Shown: positions 53,358 to 61,982 of the stretch, one piece after another
Layout: every line of letters starts with the position of its first letter
Position numbering within the stretch: position 1 is the first letter of the stretch
Assembly (NCBI RefSeq): GCF_019733355.1
Contig: NZ_JAIHLQ010000023.1
Coordinates: forward strand, 1 to 64,000
Direction of reading: 5' to 3'
Length of the DNA stretch: 64,000 nucleotides
Origin: Pseudomonas baetica
GTDB taxonomy: Bacteria > Pseudomonadota > Gammaproteobacteria > Pseudomonadales > Pseudomonadaceae
Notes under the pieces: model-generated
The model's input: only the letters and a program-made list of their open reading frames with translations
What the model was told of the DNA's origin: nothing
Database searches by the model: none
Made by a program: the position numbers and the translations under genes

Positions 53358-54311
53358 ATGAGCGTTCGCGTCGGGATTGTCATGGACCCTATCGCCAGCA
53401 TCTCCTATAAAAAGGATAGCTCGCTGGCCATGCTGCTGGCTGCGCAAAAGCGTGGCTGGGAGCTGTTCTATATGGAGCAGCGCGACCTGTATCAGGGCGA
53501 AGGTCAGGCCCGGGCGCGCATGAAGCCGCTGAAAGTCTTCGCCAACCCGGAAAAATGGTTTGAGCTGGACGCCGAGCAGGACAACCTGCTGAGCGATCTG
53601 GACGTGATCCTGATGCGCAAGGATCCACCGTTCGACATGGAGTTCGTCTACTCCACTTATCTGCTCGAACAAGCCGAAACCGCGGGCGTGCTGGTGGTCA
53701 ACAAGCCGCAGAGCCTGCGCGACTGCAATGAAAAGCTGTTCGCCACGCTGTTCCCGCAGTGCACGCCACCGACCGTGGTCAGCCGCCGCGCGGATGTGTT
53801 GCGTGAATTCGCCGCCAAACACGGCGACGTGATCCTCAAGCCGCTGGACGGCATGGGCGGCACGTCGATCTTCCGCCACCGTGCAGGCGATCCGAACCTC
53901 TCGGTGATTCTGGAAACCCTGACCGCCCTCGGCGGCCAGCAGATCATGGGTCAGGCTTACCTGCCAGCCATCAAGGACGGCGACAAGCGCATTCTGATGA
54001 TCGACGGCGAGCCGGTGGATTACTGCCTGGCGCGGATTCCGGCGCAGGGCGAAACCCGTGGCAACCTCGCGGCCGGTGGCCGTGGTGAAGCGCGGCCGCT
54101 GACCGACAAGGATCGCTGGATCGCCGCTCAGGTCGGCCCGACCTTGCGCGAGAAAGGCCTGTTGTTCGTCGGCCTGGACGTGATTGGCGAGCACCTGACC
54201 GAGATCAACGTCACCAGCCCGACCTGCATCCGTGAAATCGATAACGCGTTTGGCACCGACATTGGTGGCCTGTTGATGGATGCCATCGATCAGAAGCTTC
54301 AAGCTCGTTGA
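53358..54311 (+). CDS. gshB: Glutathione synthetase
   Basis: Joins gamma-glutamylcysteine and glycine with ATP. The 317-residue ATP-grasp protein has MSVRVGIVMDPIASISYKKDSSLAML at the start and the ATP-binding stretch GDVILKPLDGMGGTSIFRH, with LFVGLDVIGEHLTEINVTSPTCIREI supplying the metal ligands and C-terminal motif. Adjacent, divergent placement to pilG is conserved in Pseudomonas. Confidence 0.97.
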   Translation: MSVRVGIVMDPIASISYKKDSSLAMLLAAQKRGWELFYMEQRDLYQGEGQARARMKPLKVFANPEKWFELDAEQDNLLSDLDVILMRKDPPFDMEFVYSTYLLEQAETAGVLVVNKPQSLRDCNEKLFATLFPQCTPPTVVSRRADVLREFAAKHGDVILKPLDGMGGTSIFRHRAGDPNLSVILETLTALGGQQIMGQAYLPAIKDGDKRILMIDGEPVDYCLARIPAQGETRGNLAAGGRGEARPLTDKDRWIAAQVGPTLREKGLLFVGLDVIGEHLTEINVTSPTCIREIDNAFGTDIGGLLMDAIDQKLQAR

Positions 54312-54388
54312 GATAGAACAACCAAGATGCGACCAACATTGCGTTATCATGCCCCGCCTCTGAAAAACGCGATGTTGGTTTCCTTGTC

Positions 54389-55288
54389 ATGACCCTCCCG
54401 TCCGATCTGCCCACTGAACTCGCCCATCGCGGCGTGCGCCCGGCCGATCGCCTCGGATTTACCCTGTTTCTCGCGGTGCTGATTCATTTGGCGCTGCTGC
54501 TTGGCGTCGGCTTCTCGATGGTCGAGCCCAAGCAGATCAGCAAAACCCTGGAAATCACCCTCGCCACCTTCAAGAGCGAAAAGAAGCCCCAGAAAGCTGA
54601 CTTTCTGGCGCAGGAACATCAGGAAGGCAGCGGCACCCTCGACAAGAAGGCGATCCCCAAGACCACCGAAGTCGCGCCGTTCCAGGACAATCAGGTCAAA
54701 AAGGTCACCCCGCCACCGGCCGCCAAACCGCCAGTGCAGGAAGCCGCGCCCAAGGCTGCCGTGACCACGGTCGCGCCAAAGCCGAAAAAAGCGCCAACCA
54801 AGAAAGAAGAACCCAAGACCGCAGTCAAACCGACCGTCGACGCGCCGCAGTTCGACAGCTCGCAACTGTCCAGCGACATCGCCAGCCTCGAAGCAGAACT
54901 GGCCAAGGAACAACAGCTGTACGCCAAACGCCCACGCATCCACCGTTTGAGCGCCGCGTCGACCATGCGTGACAAGGGCGCCTGGTACAAAGACGATTGG
55001 CGCAAGAAGGTCGAGCGCATCGGCAACCTCAATTACCCCGACGAAGCGCGGCGCAAACAGATCTACGGCAATTTGCGGCTGTTGGTCTCGATCAACCGCG
55101 ACGGTTCTCTGTATGAAGTGCTGGTGCTGGAATCGTCCGGCCATCCGCTGCTGGATCAGGCGGCACAGCGCATCGTCCGACTGGCGGCGCCGTTTGCACC
55201 GTTTACCGGCGATCTGTCAGATATCGACCGACTGGAAATCATCCGCACCTGGAAATTCGCCCGGGGTGACCGGTTGTCCAGCAACTGA
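54389..55288 (+). CDS. tonB3: TonB-like energy transducer
   Basis: A 299-residue TonB-family protein. A single N-terminal membrane anchor (DRLGFTLFLAVLIHLALLLGVGF, ~20-42) includes the His that TonB needs to contact ExbBD. A Lys/Pro/Ala-rich periplasmic spacer with a coiled-coil part (~70-190) leads to a C-terminal TonB domain (LNYPDEARRKQIYGNLRLLVSINRDGSL). In P. aeruginosa the gene at this position, tonB3, is required for twitching motility, fitting its location beside gshB and the pil genes. The symbol rests on this synteny. Confidence 0.85.
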   Translation: MTLPSDLPTELAHRGVRPADRLGFTLFLAVLIHLALLLGVGFSMVEPKQISKTLEITLATFKSEKKPQKADFLAQEHQEGSGTLDKKAIPKTTEVAPFQDNQVKKVTPPPAAKPPVQEAAPKAAVTTVAPKPKKAPTKKEEPKTAVKPTVDAPQFDSSQLSSDIASLEAELAKEQQLYAKRPRIHRLSAASTMRDKGAWYKDDWRKKVERIGNLNYPDEARRKQIYGNLRLLVSINRDGSLYEVLVLESSGHPLLDQAAQRIVRLAAPFAPFTGDLSDIDRLEIIRTWKFARGDRLSSN

Positions 55289-55302
55289 ATACACCGCAGC
55301 CC

Positions 55303-55393
55303 CCTGTGGGAGCGAGCCTGCTCGCGATAGCAATCTGCCTGACAGTGCAATTTTGAGTCTGCCGACCTCGTCGCGAGCAGGCTCACTCCTACA
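55303..55393. repeat. Inverted REP pair
   Basis: TGTGGGAGCGAGCCTGCTCG (from 55304) faces CGAGCAGGCTCACTCCTACA (to 55393). Both arms share the GAGCCTG variant also seen at 27819-27909. Confidence 0.8.
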
Positions 55394-55459
55394 TTTGATC
55401 GGTGTGTTGCTTACATCCCCAGCTTGTCAGTTCGCCCCTTGAACGCCACACTAGCGCAC

Positions 55460-56032
55460 ATGAAAAACGTCAGCCCCAGCTACCTCAAGCACCAATTCCT
55501 GATCGCCATGCCCCACATGGCCGACCCGAACTTTGCCCACACCTTGACCTACATCGTCGAGCACACGGCCAATGGCGCCATGGGCATTGTGGTCAACAGG
55601 CCGCAAGAGCTGAATCTGGCTGACATCCTTGAGCAATTGCGCCCGGAAATCGACCCGCCTGCGCTCTGCCAGCATGTGCCGATTTTCATCGGCGGCCCGG
55701 TACAAACCGATCGCGGCTTTGTCCTGCACCCGGCGGGCAAGACCTTCCAGGCCACCGCCCAGCTCGACGGCGATCTGGCCCTGTCCACCTCGCAGGACGT
55801 GCTGTTCGCCATTGCTGACGGCGTGGGCCCGGCGAAAAGCCTGATCGCCCTCGGCTACGCCGGTTGGGAAGCCGGGCAACTGGAGGCCGAAATGGCCGAC
55901 AACGCCTGGCTGACCTGCCCGTACGACGCCGACATCCTGTTCAACACCAGCAGCGAATTACGCCTTGAAGCGGCGGCCAGGCACTTGGGAATCAACCTCA
56001 ATCTGCTGACCAGCCAGGCAGGTCACGCCTGA
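55460..56032 (+). CDS. yqgE: YqgE/AlgH-family protein
   Basis: A 190-residue protein of the UPF0301 family. YLKHQFLIAMPHMADPNFAHTLTYIVEH is the conserved opening and NGAMGIVVNRPQELNLADIL and GGPVQTDRGFVLHP follow. Its biochemical role is unsettled; P. aeruginosa AlgH belongs here. ATG at 55460 begins MKNVSPSYLKHQF; the longer frame adds 12 unrelated residues. The stop shares its last base with the ruvX ATG, so the two are translationally coupled. Confidence 0.92.
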   Translation: MKNVSPSYLKHQFLIAMPHMADPNFAHTLTYIVEHTANGAMGIVVNRPQELNLADILEQLRPEIDPPALCQHVPIFIGGPVQTDRGFVLHPAGKTFQATAQLDGDLALSTSQDVLFAIADGVGPAKSLIALGYAGWEAGQLEAEMADNAWLTCPYDADILFNTSSELRLEAAARHLGINLNLLTSQAGHA

Positions 56033-56469
56033 TGGCCCTGCGCTTGATTCTTGGCTTCGACTACGGCACCAAACAGATCGGCGTTGCCGTCGGCCAGGTG
56101 ATCACCGGCCAAGCCCGCGAACTCTGCACCTTGAAAGCGCAGAACGGCGTGCCCGACTGGAACCAGGTCGAGGCCCTTATAAAGGAATGGAAACCCGACG
56201 CCGTGGTGGTCGGCTTGCCGCTGAACATGGACGGTACGCCGAGCGAGATGTGCCTGCGCGCCGAGAAATTCGCCCGCCGCCTCAACGGCCGCTTCAACGT
56301 GCCCTTCTATACCCACGACGAACGCCTGACCACGTTCGAGGCCAAGGGCGAGCGACTGGTGCGCGGCGGCCAGAAGGGCAGTTACCGCGACAACCCGGTG
56401 GACGCCATCGCCGCCGCGCTGCTGTTGCAGGGCTGGCTCGATGAAAACACTGCATTGTTTGAATCCTGA
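56032..56469 (+). CDS. ruvX: Holliday-junction resolvase-like / pre-16S rRNA nuclease
   Basis: A 145-residue RNase H-fold nuclease (YqgF). LILGFDYGTKQIGVAVG has the first catalytic aspartate, VVVGLPLNMDGT the middle motif and DNPVDAIAAALLLQGWL the last aspartate. E. coli YqgF matures the 16S rRNA 5' end. It overlaps yqgE by one base and is followed by a hairpin terminator. Confidence 0.95.
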   Translation: MALRLILGFDYGTKQIGVAVGQVITGQARELCTLKAQNGVPDWNQVEALIKEWKPDAVVVGLPLNMDGTPSEMCLRAEKFARRLNGRFNVPFYTHDERLTTFEAKGERLVRGGQKGSYRDNPVDAIAAALLLQGWLDENTALFES

Positions 56470-56485
56470 CTGCATTTAATTCTGG

Positions 56486-56505
56486 AAAGCGCTACGGCGC
56501 TTTTC
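56486..56505 (+). terminator. Rho-independent terminator after ruvX
   Basis: AAAGCGC (56486-56492) pairs with GCGCTTT (56497-56503) around a TACG loop, followed by TCTTTT. It separates yqgE-ruvX from the pyr operon. Confidence 0.8.
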
Positions 56506-56566
56506 TTTTGGCTAAACCCCCAGCCACGTCCGGCAGGACACGGCTCGGGTCGAAGAAGGAGCAACC

Positions 56567-57073
56567 ATGAGCCTGCCCAACCCCGCCGATCTGATCAGTC
56601 AGATGGCGACCCGCCTCAAGGCGCACCTTGCACAGCGTGATATCAGCGAACCGCGTTACATCGGCATCCGCACCGGCGGCATCTGGGTCGCGCAGGCTCT
56701 GCTCAAGGAACTGGGCAGCGACGCACCACTGGGCACGCTGGATGTCTCCTTCTACCGCGACGACTTCAGCCAGAACGGCCTGCACCCGCAAGTGCGTCCG
56801 TCCGCCCTGCCCTTCGAAATCGAAGGCCAGCATCTGGTATTGATCGACGACGTACTGATGAGCGGACGCACCATCCGCGCCGCCCTGAATGAACTGTTCG
56901 ACTATGGCCGCCCGGCCAGTGTGACCCTGGTCTGCCTGCTCGATCTGGACGCTGGCGAGCTGCCGATCCGCCCGAACGTGGTCGGCGCAACGCTGTCGCT
57001 GGCCGCCCACGAGCGCGTGAAGCTGTCCGGCCCCGAGCCGTTGACGCTCGAACTGCAAGACCTGAATCCTTAA
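56567..57073 (+). CDS. pyrR: PyrR pyrimidine operon regulator / uracil phosphoribosyltransferase
   Basis: A 168-residue phosphoribosyltransferase-fold protein. The PRPP loop is VLIDDVLMSGRTIRAAL, with RYIGIRTGGIWVAQ near the start and a FYRDDFSQNG flexible loop. In Gram-positive bacteria PyrR attenuates pyr mRNA; in Pseudomonas it is also reported to regulate pyr genes, but the mechanism is less settled and I see no antiterminator leader here. It is first in pyrR-pyrB-pyrC', with a 27-base gap before pyrB. Confidence 0.95.
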   Translation: MSLPNPADLISQMATRLKAHLAQRDISEPRYIGIRTGGIWVAQALLKELGSDAPLGTLDVSFYRDDFSQNGLHPQVRPSALPFEIEGQHLVLIDDVLMSGRTIRAALNELFDYGRPASVTLVCLLDLDAGELPIRPNVVGATLSLAAHERVKLSGPEPLTLELQDLNP

Positions 57074-57100
57074 TCCGCCCTATTGAGAGTCCCCCTCGCG

Positions 57101-58105
57101 ATGACGCCTCTAGATACCAAGCGCCCGCTGCAGCTCAATGATCAGGGCCAGCTGCGCCACTTCCTCTCGCTCGACGGCCTGCGCCGCGAGTTGTTGACGG
57201 AAATCCTCGACACCGCCGACTCGTTCCTTGAAGTCGGTGCCCGCGCGGTGAAGAAAGTCCCGTTGCTGCGCGGCAAGACCGTGTGCAACGTGTTCTTCGA
57301 AAACTCCACCCGCACCCGCACCACCTTCGAAATGGCAGCCCAGCGGCTGTCGGCGGACGTGATCACCCTGAACGTGTCGACGTCGTCGGCCAGTAAAGGT
57401 GAAACCCTGCTCGACACCCTGCGCAACCTCGAAGCCATGGCCGCCGACATGTTCGTCGTACGCCACGGTGACTCCGGCGCCGCGCACTTCATCGCCGAGC
57501 ATGTTTGCCCGCAAGTGGCGATCATCAATGGCGGCGACGGCCGTCACGCGCACCCGACCCAGGGCATGCTCGACATGCTCACCATTCGTCGGCACAAGGG
57601 CGGCTTCGAAAACCTCTCGGTGGCCATCGTCGGCGACATCCTGCACTCGCGGGTGGCGCGTTCGAACATGCTCGCGCTGAAAACCCTCGGCTGCCCGGAT
57701 ATCCGCGTAATCGCGCCGAAAACCCTGCTGCCGATCGGCATCGAGCAGTACGGCGTCAAGGTTTACACCGACATGACTGAAGGCCTGAAGGACGTTGACG
57801 TGGTGATCATGCTGCGCCTGCAGCGTGAACGCATGACCGGCGGCCTGCTGCCGAGCGAAGGCGAGTTCTATCGCTTGTTCGGCCTGACCACTGCACGTCT
57901 GGCCGGGGCCAAACCCGATTGCATCGTCATGCACCCGGGGCCGATCAACCGCGGGGTGGAGATCGAGTCCGCAGTGGCCGACGGCCCGCACTCGGTGATC
58001 CTCAACCAGGTGACCTACGGCATCGCGGTGCGTATGGCTGTGCTGTCGATGGCCATGAGCGGACAAACTGCGCAACGTCAATTCGAGCAGGAGAACGCCC
58101 AGTGA
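57101..58105 (+). CDS. pyrB: Aspartate carbamoyltransferase
   Basis: Condenses carbamoyl phosphate with aspartate in pyrimidine synthesis. The 334-residue catalytic chain carries FENSTRTRTTFE for carbamoyl phosphate, RHGDSGAAHF and the aspartate-binding HPGPINRGVEI. A TTG six codons upstream is in frame but less likely than the ATG at 57101. Its last bases overlap the GTG of pyrC' (GTGA), as in other pseudomonads where both subunits form a PyrB-PyrC' dodecamer. Confidence 0.96.
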   Translation: MTPLDTKRPLQLNDQGQLRHFLSLDGLRRELLTEILDTADSFLEVGARAVKKVPLLRGKTVCNVFFENSTRTRTTFEMAAQRLSADVITLNVSTSSASKGETLLDTLRNLEAMAADMFVVRHGDSGAAHFIAEHVCPQVAIINGGDGRHAHPTQGMLDMLTIRRHKGGFENLSVAIVGDILHSRVARSNMLALKTLGCPDIRVIAPKTLLPIGIEQYGVKVYTDMTEGLKDVDVVIMLRLQRERMTGGLLPSEGEFYRLFGLTTARLAGAKPDCIVMHPGPINRGVEIESAVADGPHSVILNQVTYGIAVRMAVLSMAMSGQTAQRQFEQENAQ

Positions 58106-59373
58106 AGCTCAGCATTCTCGGCGCCCGCGTCATCGATCCAAGCAGCGGCCTGGATCAAATCACCGACATTCACGTTGAAGCCTGCAAGATCGTCGCCCTT
58201 GGCGCAGCGCCGGCCGGTTTCAACGCTGTAGAAACCATCGACGCCACAGGCCTTGTGGCCGCTCCGGGCCTGGTCGACTTGAACGTCGCCCTGCGCGAGC
58301 CGGGTTACAGCCGTAAGGGCACCATCGCCAGCGAAACACGCGCGGCGGCGGCCGGTGGCGTGACCAGCCTGTGCTGCCCGCCGAAAACCAAACCGGTGCT
58401 CGACACCTCCGCCGTGGCTGAGTTGATCCTCGACCGCGCCCGCGAGGCCGGTAACACCAAGGTGTTCCCGATTGGCGCGCTGAGCAAAGGCCTGGACGGC
58501 GAACAACTGGCCGAACTGATCGCGCTGCGTGACGCCGGTTGCGTCGCATTCGGCAATGGTCTGGAGAGTTTCCGCAACACCCGCACCCTGTGCCGGGCGC
58601 TGGATTACGCAGCCACCTTCGACCTGACCGTGATCTTCAACTCGCAGGATCACGATCTGGCCGACGGGGGGCTGGCCCACGAAGGCCCAACCGCCAGTTT
58701 CCTTGGCCTGCCGGGCATTCCGGAAACCGCTGAAACCGTGGCCTTGGCCCGGGACCTGCTGCTGGTCGAGCAAACCGGGGTGCGCGCGCACTTCAGCCAG
58801 TTGACCAGCGCTCGCGGCGTTGCGCTGATCGCTCAGGCGCAGGCCCGTGGTTTGAAAGTGACGGCAGACGTGGCGTTGTATCAGCTGATTCTGACCGACG
58901 AAGCGCTGATCGACTTCAGCAGCCTCTATCACGTCCAGCCGCCGCTGCGCACCCGCGCCGACCGCGATGGCCTGCGTGAGGCCGTGAAGTCGGGTGTGGT
59001 GTCGGCGATCTCCAGCCATCACCAACCCCACGAGCGTGACGCCAAACTGGCACCGTTCGGCGAGACCGAGCCAGGCATCAGCAGTGTTGAATTGCTGCTA
59101 CCACTGGCGATGACGCTGGTTGAGGATGGCTTGCTCGATCTGCCGACCCTGCTGGCACGCCTGAGCGCAGGCCCAGCGCAGGCGCTGCGCCTGCCAGCGG
59201 GCAAACTGGCGGTGGGCGGTGCGGCGGATATCGTGCTGTTCGATCCGAAAGCCTCGACCGTGGCCGGTGAAGGCTGGCTGTCGAAGGGCGAGAACTGCCC
59301 ATTCCTCGGTCACAGCTTGCCGGGTGTGGTTCGCTATACCCTGGTGGATGGGCGGATCAGCCACCAGGCTTGA
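58102..59373 (+). CDS. pyrC': Dihydroorotase-like protein PyrC' (probably non-catalytic)
   Basis: A 423-residue amidohydrolase-fold protein, related to class I dihydroorotase. The metal-binding HxH of PGLVDLHVHLREPG is replaced by NVA (residues 61-63, LVDLNVALREPG), and the DHAPH motif near the end reads SSHHQPHE, so key zinc and catalytic residues are gone. In P. putida and P. aeruginosa the homologous PyrC' is inactive but required for assembly of active aspartate carbamoyltransferase with PyrB. GTG start overlaps the pyrB stop. Confidence 0.9.
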   Translation: MKLSILGARVIDPSSGLDQITDIHVEACKIVALGAAPAGFNAVETIDATGLVAAPGLVDLNVALREPGYSRKGTIASETRAAAAGGVTSLCCPPKTKPVLDTSAVAELILDRAREAGNTKVFPIGALSKGLDGEQLAELIALRDAGCVAFGNGLESFRNTRTLCRALDYAATFDLTVIFNSQDHDLADGGLAHEGPTASFLGLPGIPETAETVALARDLLLVEQTGVRAHFSQLTSARGVALIAQAQARGLKVTADVALYQLILTDEALIDFSSLYHVQPPLRTRADRDGLREAVKSGVVSAISSHHQPHERDAKLAPFGETEPGISSVELLLPLAMTLVEDGLLDLPTLLARLSAGPAQALRLPAGKLAVGGAADIVLFDPKASTVAGEGWLSKGENCPFLGHSLPGVVRYTLVDGRISHQA

Positions 59374-59376
59374 TAC

Positions 59377-59445
59377 CGGGCTGGCTCCCACAAGGGATTT
59401 GTGTCGATCACAGATCCAGTGTGGGAGCGGGCTTGCTCACGAAGG
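59377..59445. repeat. Degenerate inverted REP pair
   Basis: GGGCTGGCTCCCACA (59378-59392) faces GTGTGGGAGCGGGCTTGCTC (59419-59438). It lies in the short gap between the convergent pyrC' and TM2-protein genes. Confidence 0.7.
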
Positions 59446-59446
59446 C

Positions 59447-59881
59447 TTACTGGAAGGCACCGCGATTTTCGGCGTTACGCAGCGACACCTGATCATTCAG
59501 CGTCCAGAAGTCATACAGCACACCCACAAAGAACAACCCACCGGTCAGCAGGTACAGCACACCACTGATCCATTTGCCTTGGTACATCCGGTGCACACCG
59601 AGCACACCAAGGAACGTCAGCAGAATCCACGCCACGTTGTATTCGATCGGCCCTTCGGCAAAACGCAGATCCGCCTCGCGGTCCATCGCCGGGATCAGAA
59701 ACACGTCGATCAGCCAGCCGATGCCTAACAAACCGAAGGTGAAAAACCAGATCGTCCCGGTCACCGGTTTGCCGTAGTAAAAGCGGTGAGCGCCGGTAAA
59801 ACCGAAAATCCACAGCAGGTAGCCGATCACTTTGCTGTGGGTGTCTTTTTCCTTAACACGGGGTAACCGATAGCTGTTCAT
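59447..59881 (-). CDS. Double TM2-domain membrane protein
   Basis: A 144-residue membrane protein with four to five hydrophobic helices. It contains two TM2 modules in tandem: IFGFTGAHRFYYGKPVTGTIWFFTFGLLGIGWLIDVFLIP and FLGVLGVHRMYQGKWISGVLYLLTGGLFFVGVLYDFWTL. TM2 domains are widespread in bacteria, with no settled function. ATG at 59881 gives MNSYRLPRVKEK; the open frame extends six residues upstream. It converges with pyrC' and diverges from the NlpC gene. Confidence 0.82.
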   Translation of the reverse strand: MNSYRLPRVKEKDTHSKVIGYLLWIFGFTGAHRFYYGKPVTGTIWFFTFGLLGIGWLIDVFLIPAMDREADLRFAEGPIEYNVAWILLTFLGVLGVHRMYQGKWISGVLYLLTGGLFFVGVLYDFWTLNDQVSLRNAENRGAFQ

Positions 59882-60129
59882 GAAGACCTCGTTGCACACG
59901 ATAGATAAATATTCTTAAATTCTTTGTGACTTTTTTACAGGTGGCCGACGTATGGCAAATGTTAAGGTGACGTCCGTCAAACCCTTATAACACCGGACTT
60001 CTGTCAGACAATCGCGTCAATTTGCAGCTTATTTGGTTCCGTTGCCTCCCAATTGAATCGACCAACGGCCTCGGTAGGGACAAAAAAGCTGTTATAAAGT
60101 TGCGCGCTATCACCTAAGAGCCACGCCTA

Positions 60130-60747
60130 ATGCGACCATTTTTCAAGACATGGCTAACTATTTGCCTATTAATGCCACTGGCCGCCCACGCCACCAATCG
60201 TGAGCAACGTCTTCCTAACGTTAACGGCTTTACCCCTAAATCCCATGCTTCTGCTCCATCGAGCAAAAGCAAACAGGTCAAACACACCACACTGAGCAGC
60301 AATGGCCACAGCAAGCTGCTTCCGCAGATGGCTAACAAAACCAGCAGCAACGTCCTCAGCCGTGCGGTGAACGTCCTCGGTACGCCTTACCGTTGGGGCG
60401 GCAGCAGCCCAAGTAAAGGCTTCGATTGCAGCGGCCTGGTGAAATACGCGTTCAACGACGCTACGTTCGACCTGCCACGCACCTCCAATGCCATGGCCAG
60501 CGGCCACGGCGTGAAAGTCGAGCGCAAGGATCTGAAGCCGGGCGATCTGATTTTCTTCAACATCAAGAGCCGTCGGGTCAATCACGTTGCGATCTACCTG
60601 GGCAACGACCGCTTCATCCACGCACCACGTCGTGGCAAAGCGGTGAGCATCGACACACTGAACAAACCGTACTGGCAAAAGCACTACGTCGTTGCCAAAC
60701 GTGTATTGCCCAACGAGTCGAAGCAGATGCGCGTGGTTCAGCGCTGA
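60130..60747 (+). CDS. NlpC/P60-family peptidoglycan hydrolase
   Basis: A 205-residue secreted cysteine peptidase. Residues 1-21 look like a signal peptide (TWLTICLLMPLAAHA). From ~78 the NlpC/P60 domain follows: GTPYRWGGSSPSKGFDCSGLVKYAF with Cys100, VNHVAIYLGNDRFIHAP with His152 and His164. It would cut stem peptides in the murein layer. It diverges from the TM2 gene across a 248-base AT-rich region. Confidence 0.92.
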   Translation: MRPFFKTWLTICLLMPLAAHATNREQRLPNVNGFTPKSHASAPSSKSKQVKHTTLSSNGHSKLLPQMANKTSSNVLSRAVNVLGTPYRWGGSSPSKGFDCSGLVKYAFNDATFDLPRTSNAMASGHGVKVERKDLKPGDLIFFNIKSRRVNHVAIYLGNDRFIHAPRRGKAVSIDTLNKPYWQKHYVVAKRVLPNESKQMRVVQR

Positions 60748-60782
60748 GCTGACTGATCCAGAATCTGCTCAAGCAGTACTGG

Positions 60783-60866
60783 CCCCTTCGCGAGCAAGCC
60801 CGCTGCCACATTGGATCTGTGTCGTTCACAAATCAAAGGTGGCAGCGGGCTTGCTCGCGAAGGGGA
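60783..60866. repeat. Inverted REP pair between convergent genes
   Basis: CCTTCGCGAGCAAGCCCGCT (within 60783-60810) faces AGCGGGCTTGCTCGCGAAGG (within 60839-60866). Both carry the TGCCAC variant in place of TCCCAC, so the pair base-pairs along its full length. It lies between the NlpC gene and pilT. Confidence 0.88.
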
Positions 60867-60891
60867 CAATGGAAGCGCCACAAGCTCCCGC

Positions 60892-61926
60892 TCAGACACT
60901 ATCCGGCGTCCGCGCCTTCTCCCGCGCATGCTCGCGACTGATCAAGCCTTTGGTCACCAGATCCCTCAGGCACATGTCCAGTGTCTGCATCCCCAACGAC
61001 CCTCCGGTCTGAATCGCCGAATACATCTGCGCCACCTTGTCCTCACGGATCAGGTTCCGGATCGCCGACGTGCCCAGCATGATTTCGTGCGCCGCCACCC
61101 GCCCGCCGCCGACCTTTTTGATCAGCGTCTGCGAGACCACCGCCAGCAACGACTCCGACAGCATCGAGCGCACCATCGATTTCTCGTCACCGGGAAACAC
61201 GTCCACCACCCGGTCGATGGTCTTGGCCGCCGAGGTGGTGTGCAGCGTGCCGAATACCAGATGCCCGGTTTCAGCCGCGGTCAGCGCCAGGCGAATGGTT
61301 TCCAGGTCGCGCATCTCGCCCACCAGAATCACATCCGGGTCTTCTCGCAACGCTGAACGCAACGCGGTGGCGAAACTGCGGGTATCGCGGTGGACTTCAC
61401 GCTGATTGATCAGACATTTGCGCGATTCGTGAACGAATTCGATGGGATCTTCGATGGTCAGGATGTGGTGATGGCGATGGGTGTTGAGGTAATCGATCAT
61501 CGCCGCCAGCGTGGTCGACTTGCCGGAACCGGTCGGCCCGGTGACCAGCACCAGCCCGCGTGGCGCATCGGTGATCTTGCGAAAGACATCGCCCATGGCC
61601 AGGTCTTCCATGGTCAGAACCTTCGACGGAATAGTCCGGAACACGGCGCCCGCACCACGATTCTGGTTGAAGGCATTGACCCGAAAACGCGCAACGCCGG
61701 GGACCTCGAAGGAGAAATCCGTTTCCAGGTGTTTCTCGAAGTCGACCCGCTGGGTGTCGTTCATGATGTCGTAGATCAACTCATGCACTTGCTTGTGATC
61801 CAGCGCGGGCAGATTGATCCGTCGCACATCGCCATCGACGCGAATCATCGGCGGCAGACCGGCCGACAGGTGCAGGTCGGACGCGCCCTGTTTGGCGCTG
61901 AAGGCCAGCAGTTCAGTGATATCCAT
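60892..61926 (-). CDS. pilT: Twitching motility ATPase PilT
   Basis: The hexameric ATPase that drives type IV pilus retraction. The 344-residue protein has MDITELLAFSAKQGASDLHLSAGLPPMIRV at the start, Walker A GPTGSGKST (130-138), the Asp and His boxes around LVTGPTG... and GEMRDLETIRLALTAAETGHLVFGTLHT, and Walker B ILVGEMRD. The retraction motif AIRNLIRE is present. ATG at 61926 is the family start; the longer open frame runs into yggS. It diverges from yggS by 56 bases. Confidence 0.96.
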   Translation of the reverse strand: MDITELLAFSAKQGASDLHLSAGLPPMIRVDGDVRRINLPALDHKQVHELIYDIMNDTQRVDFEKHLETDFSFEVPGVARFRVNAFNQNRGAGAVFRTIPSKVLTMEDLAMGDVFRKITDAPRGLVLVTGPTGSGKSTTLAAMIDYLNTHRHHHILTIEDPIEFVHESRKCLINQREVHRDTRSFATALRSALREDPDVILVGEMRDLETIRLALTAAETGHLVFGTLHTTSAAKTIDRVVDVFPGDEKSMVRSMLSESLLAVVSQTLIKKVGGGRVAAHEIMLGTSAIRNLIREDKVAQMYSAIQTGGSLGMQTLDMCLRDLVTKGLISREHAREKARTPDSV

Positions 61927-61982
61927 AGCGCTCCTCAATTCCAGTAGAATGCCGCGAACCTTCAGACCGCTGGCGCCTCTTG

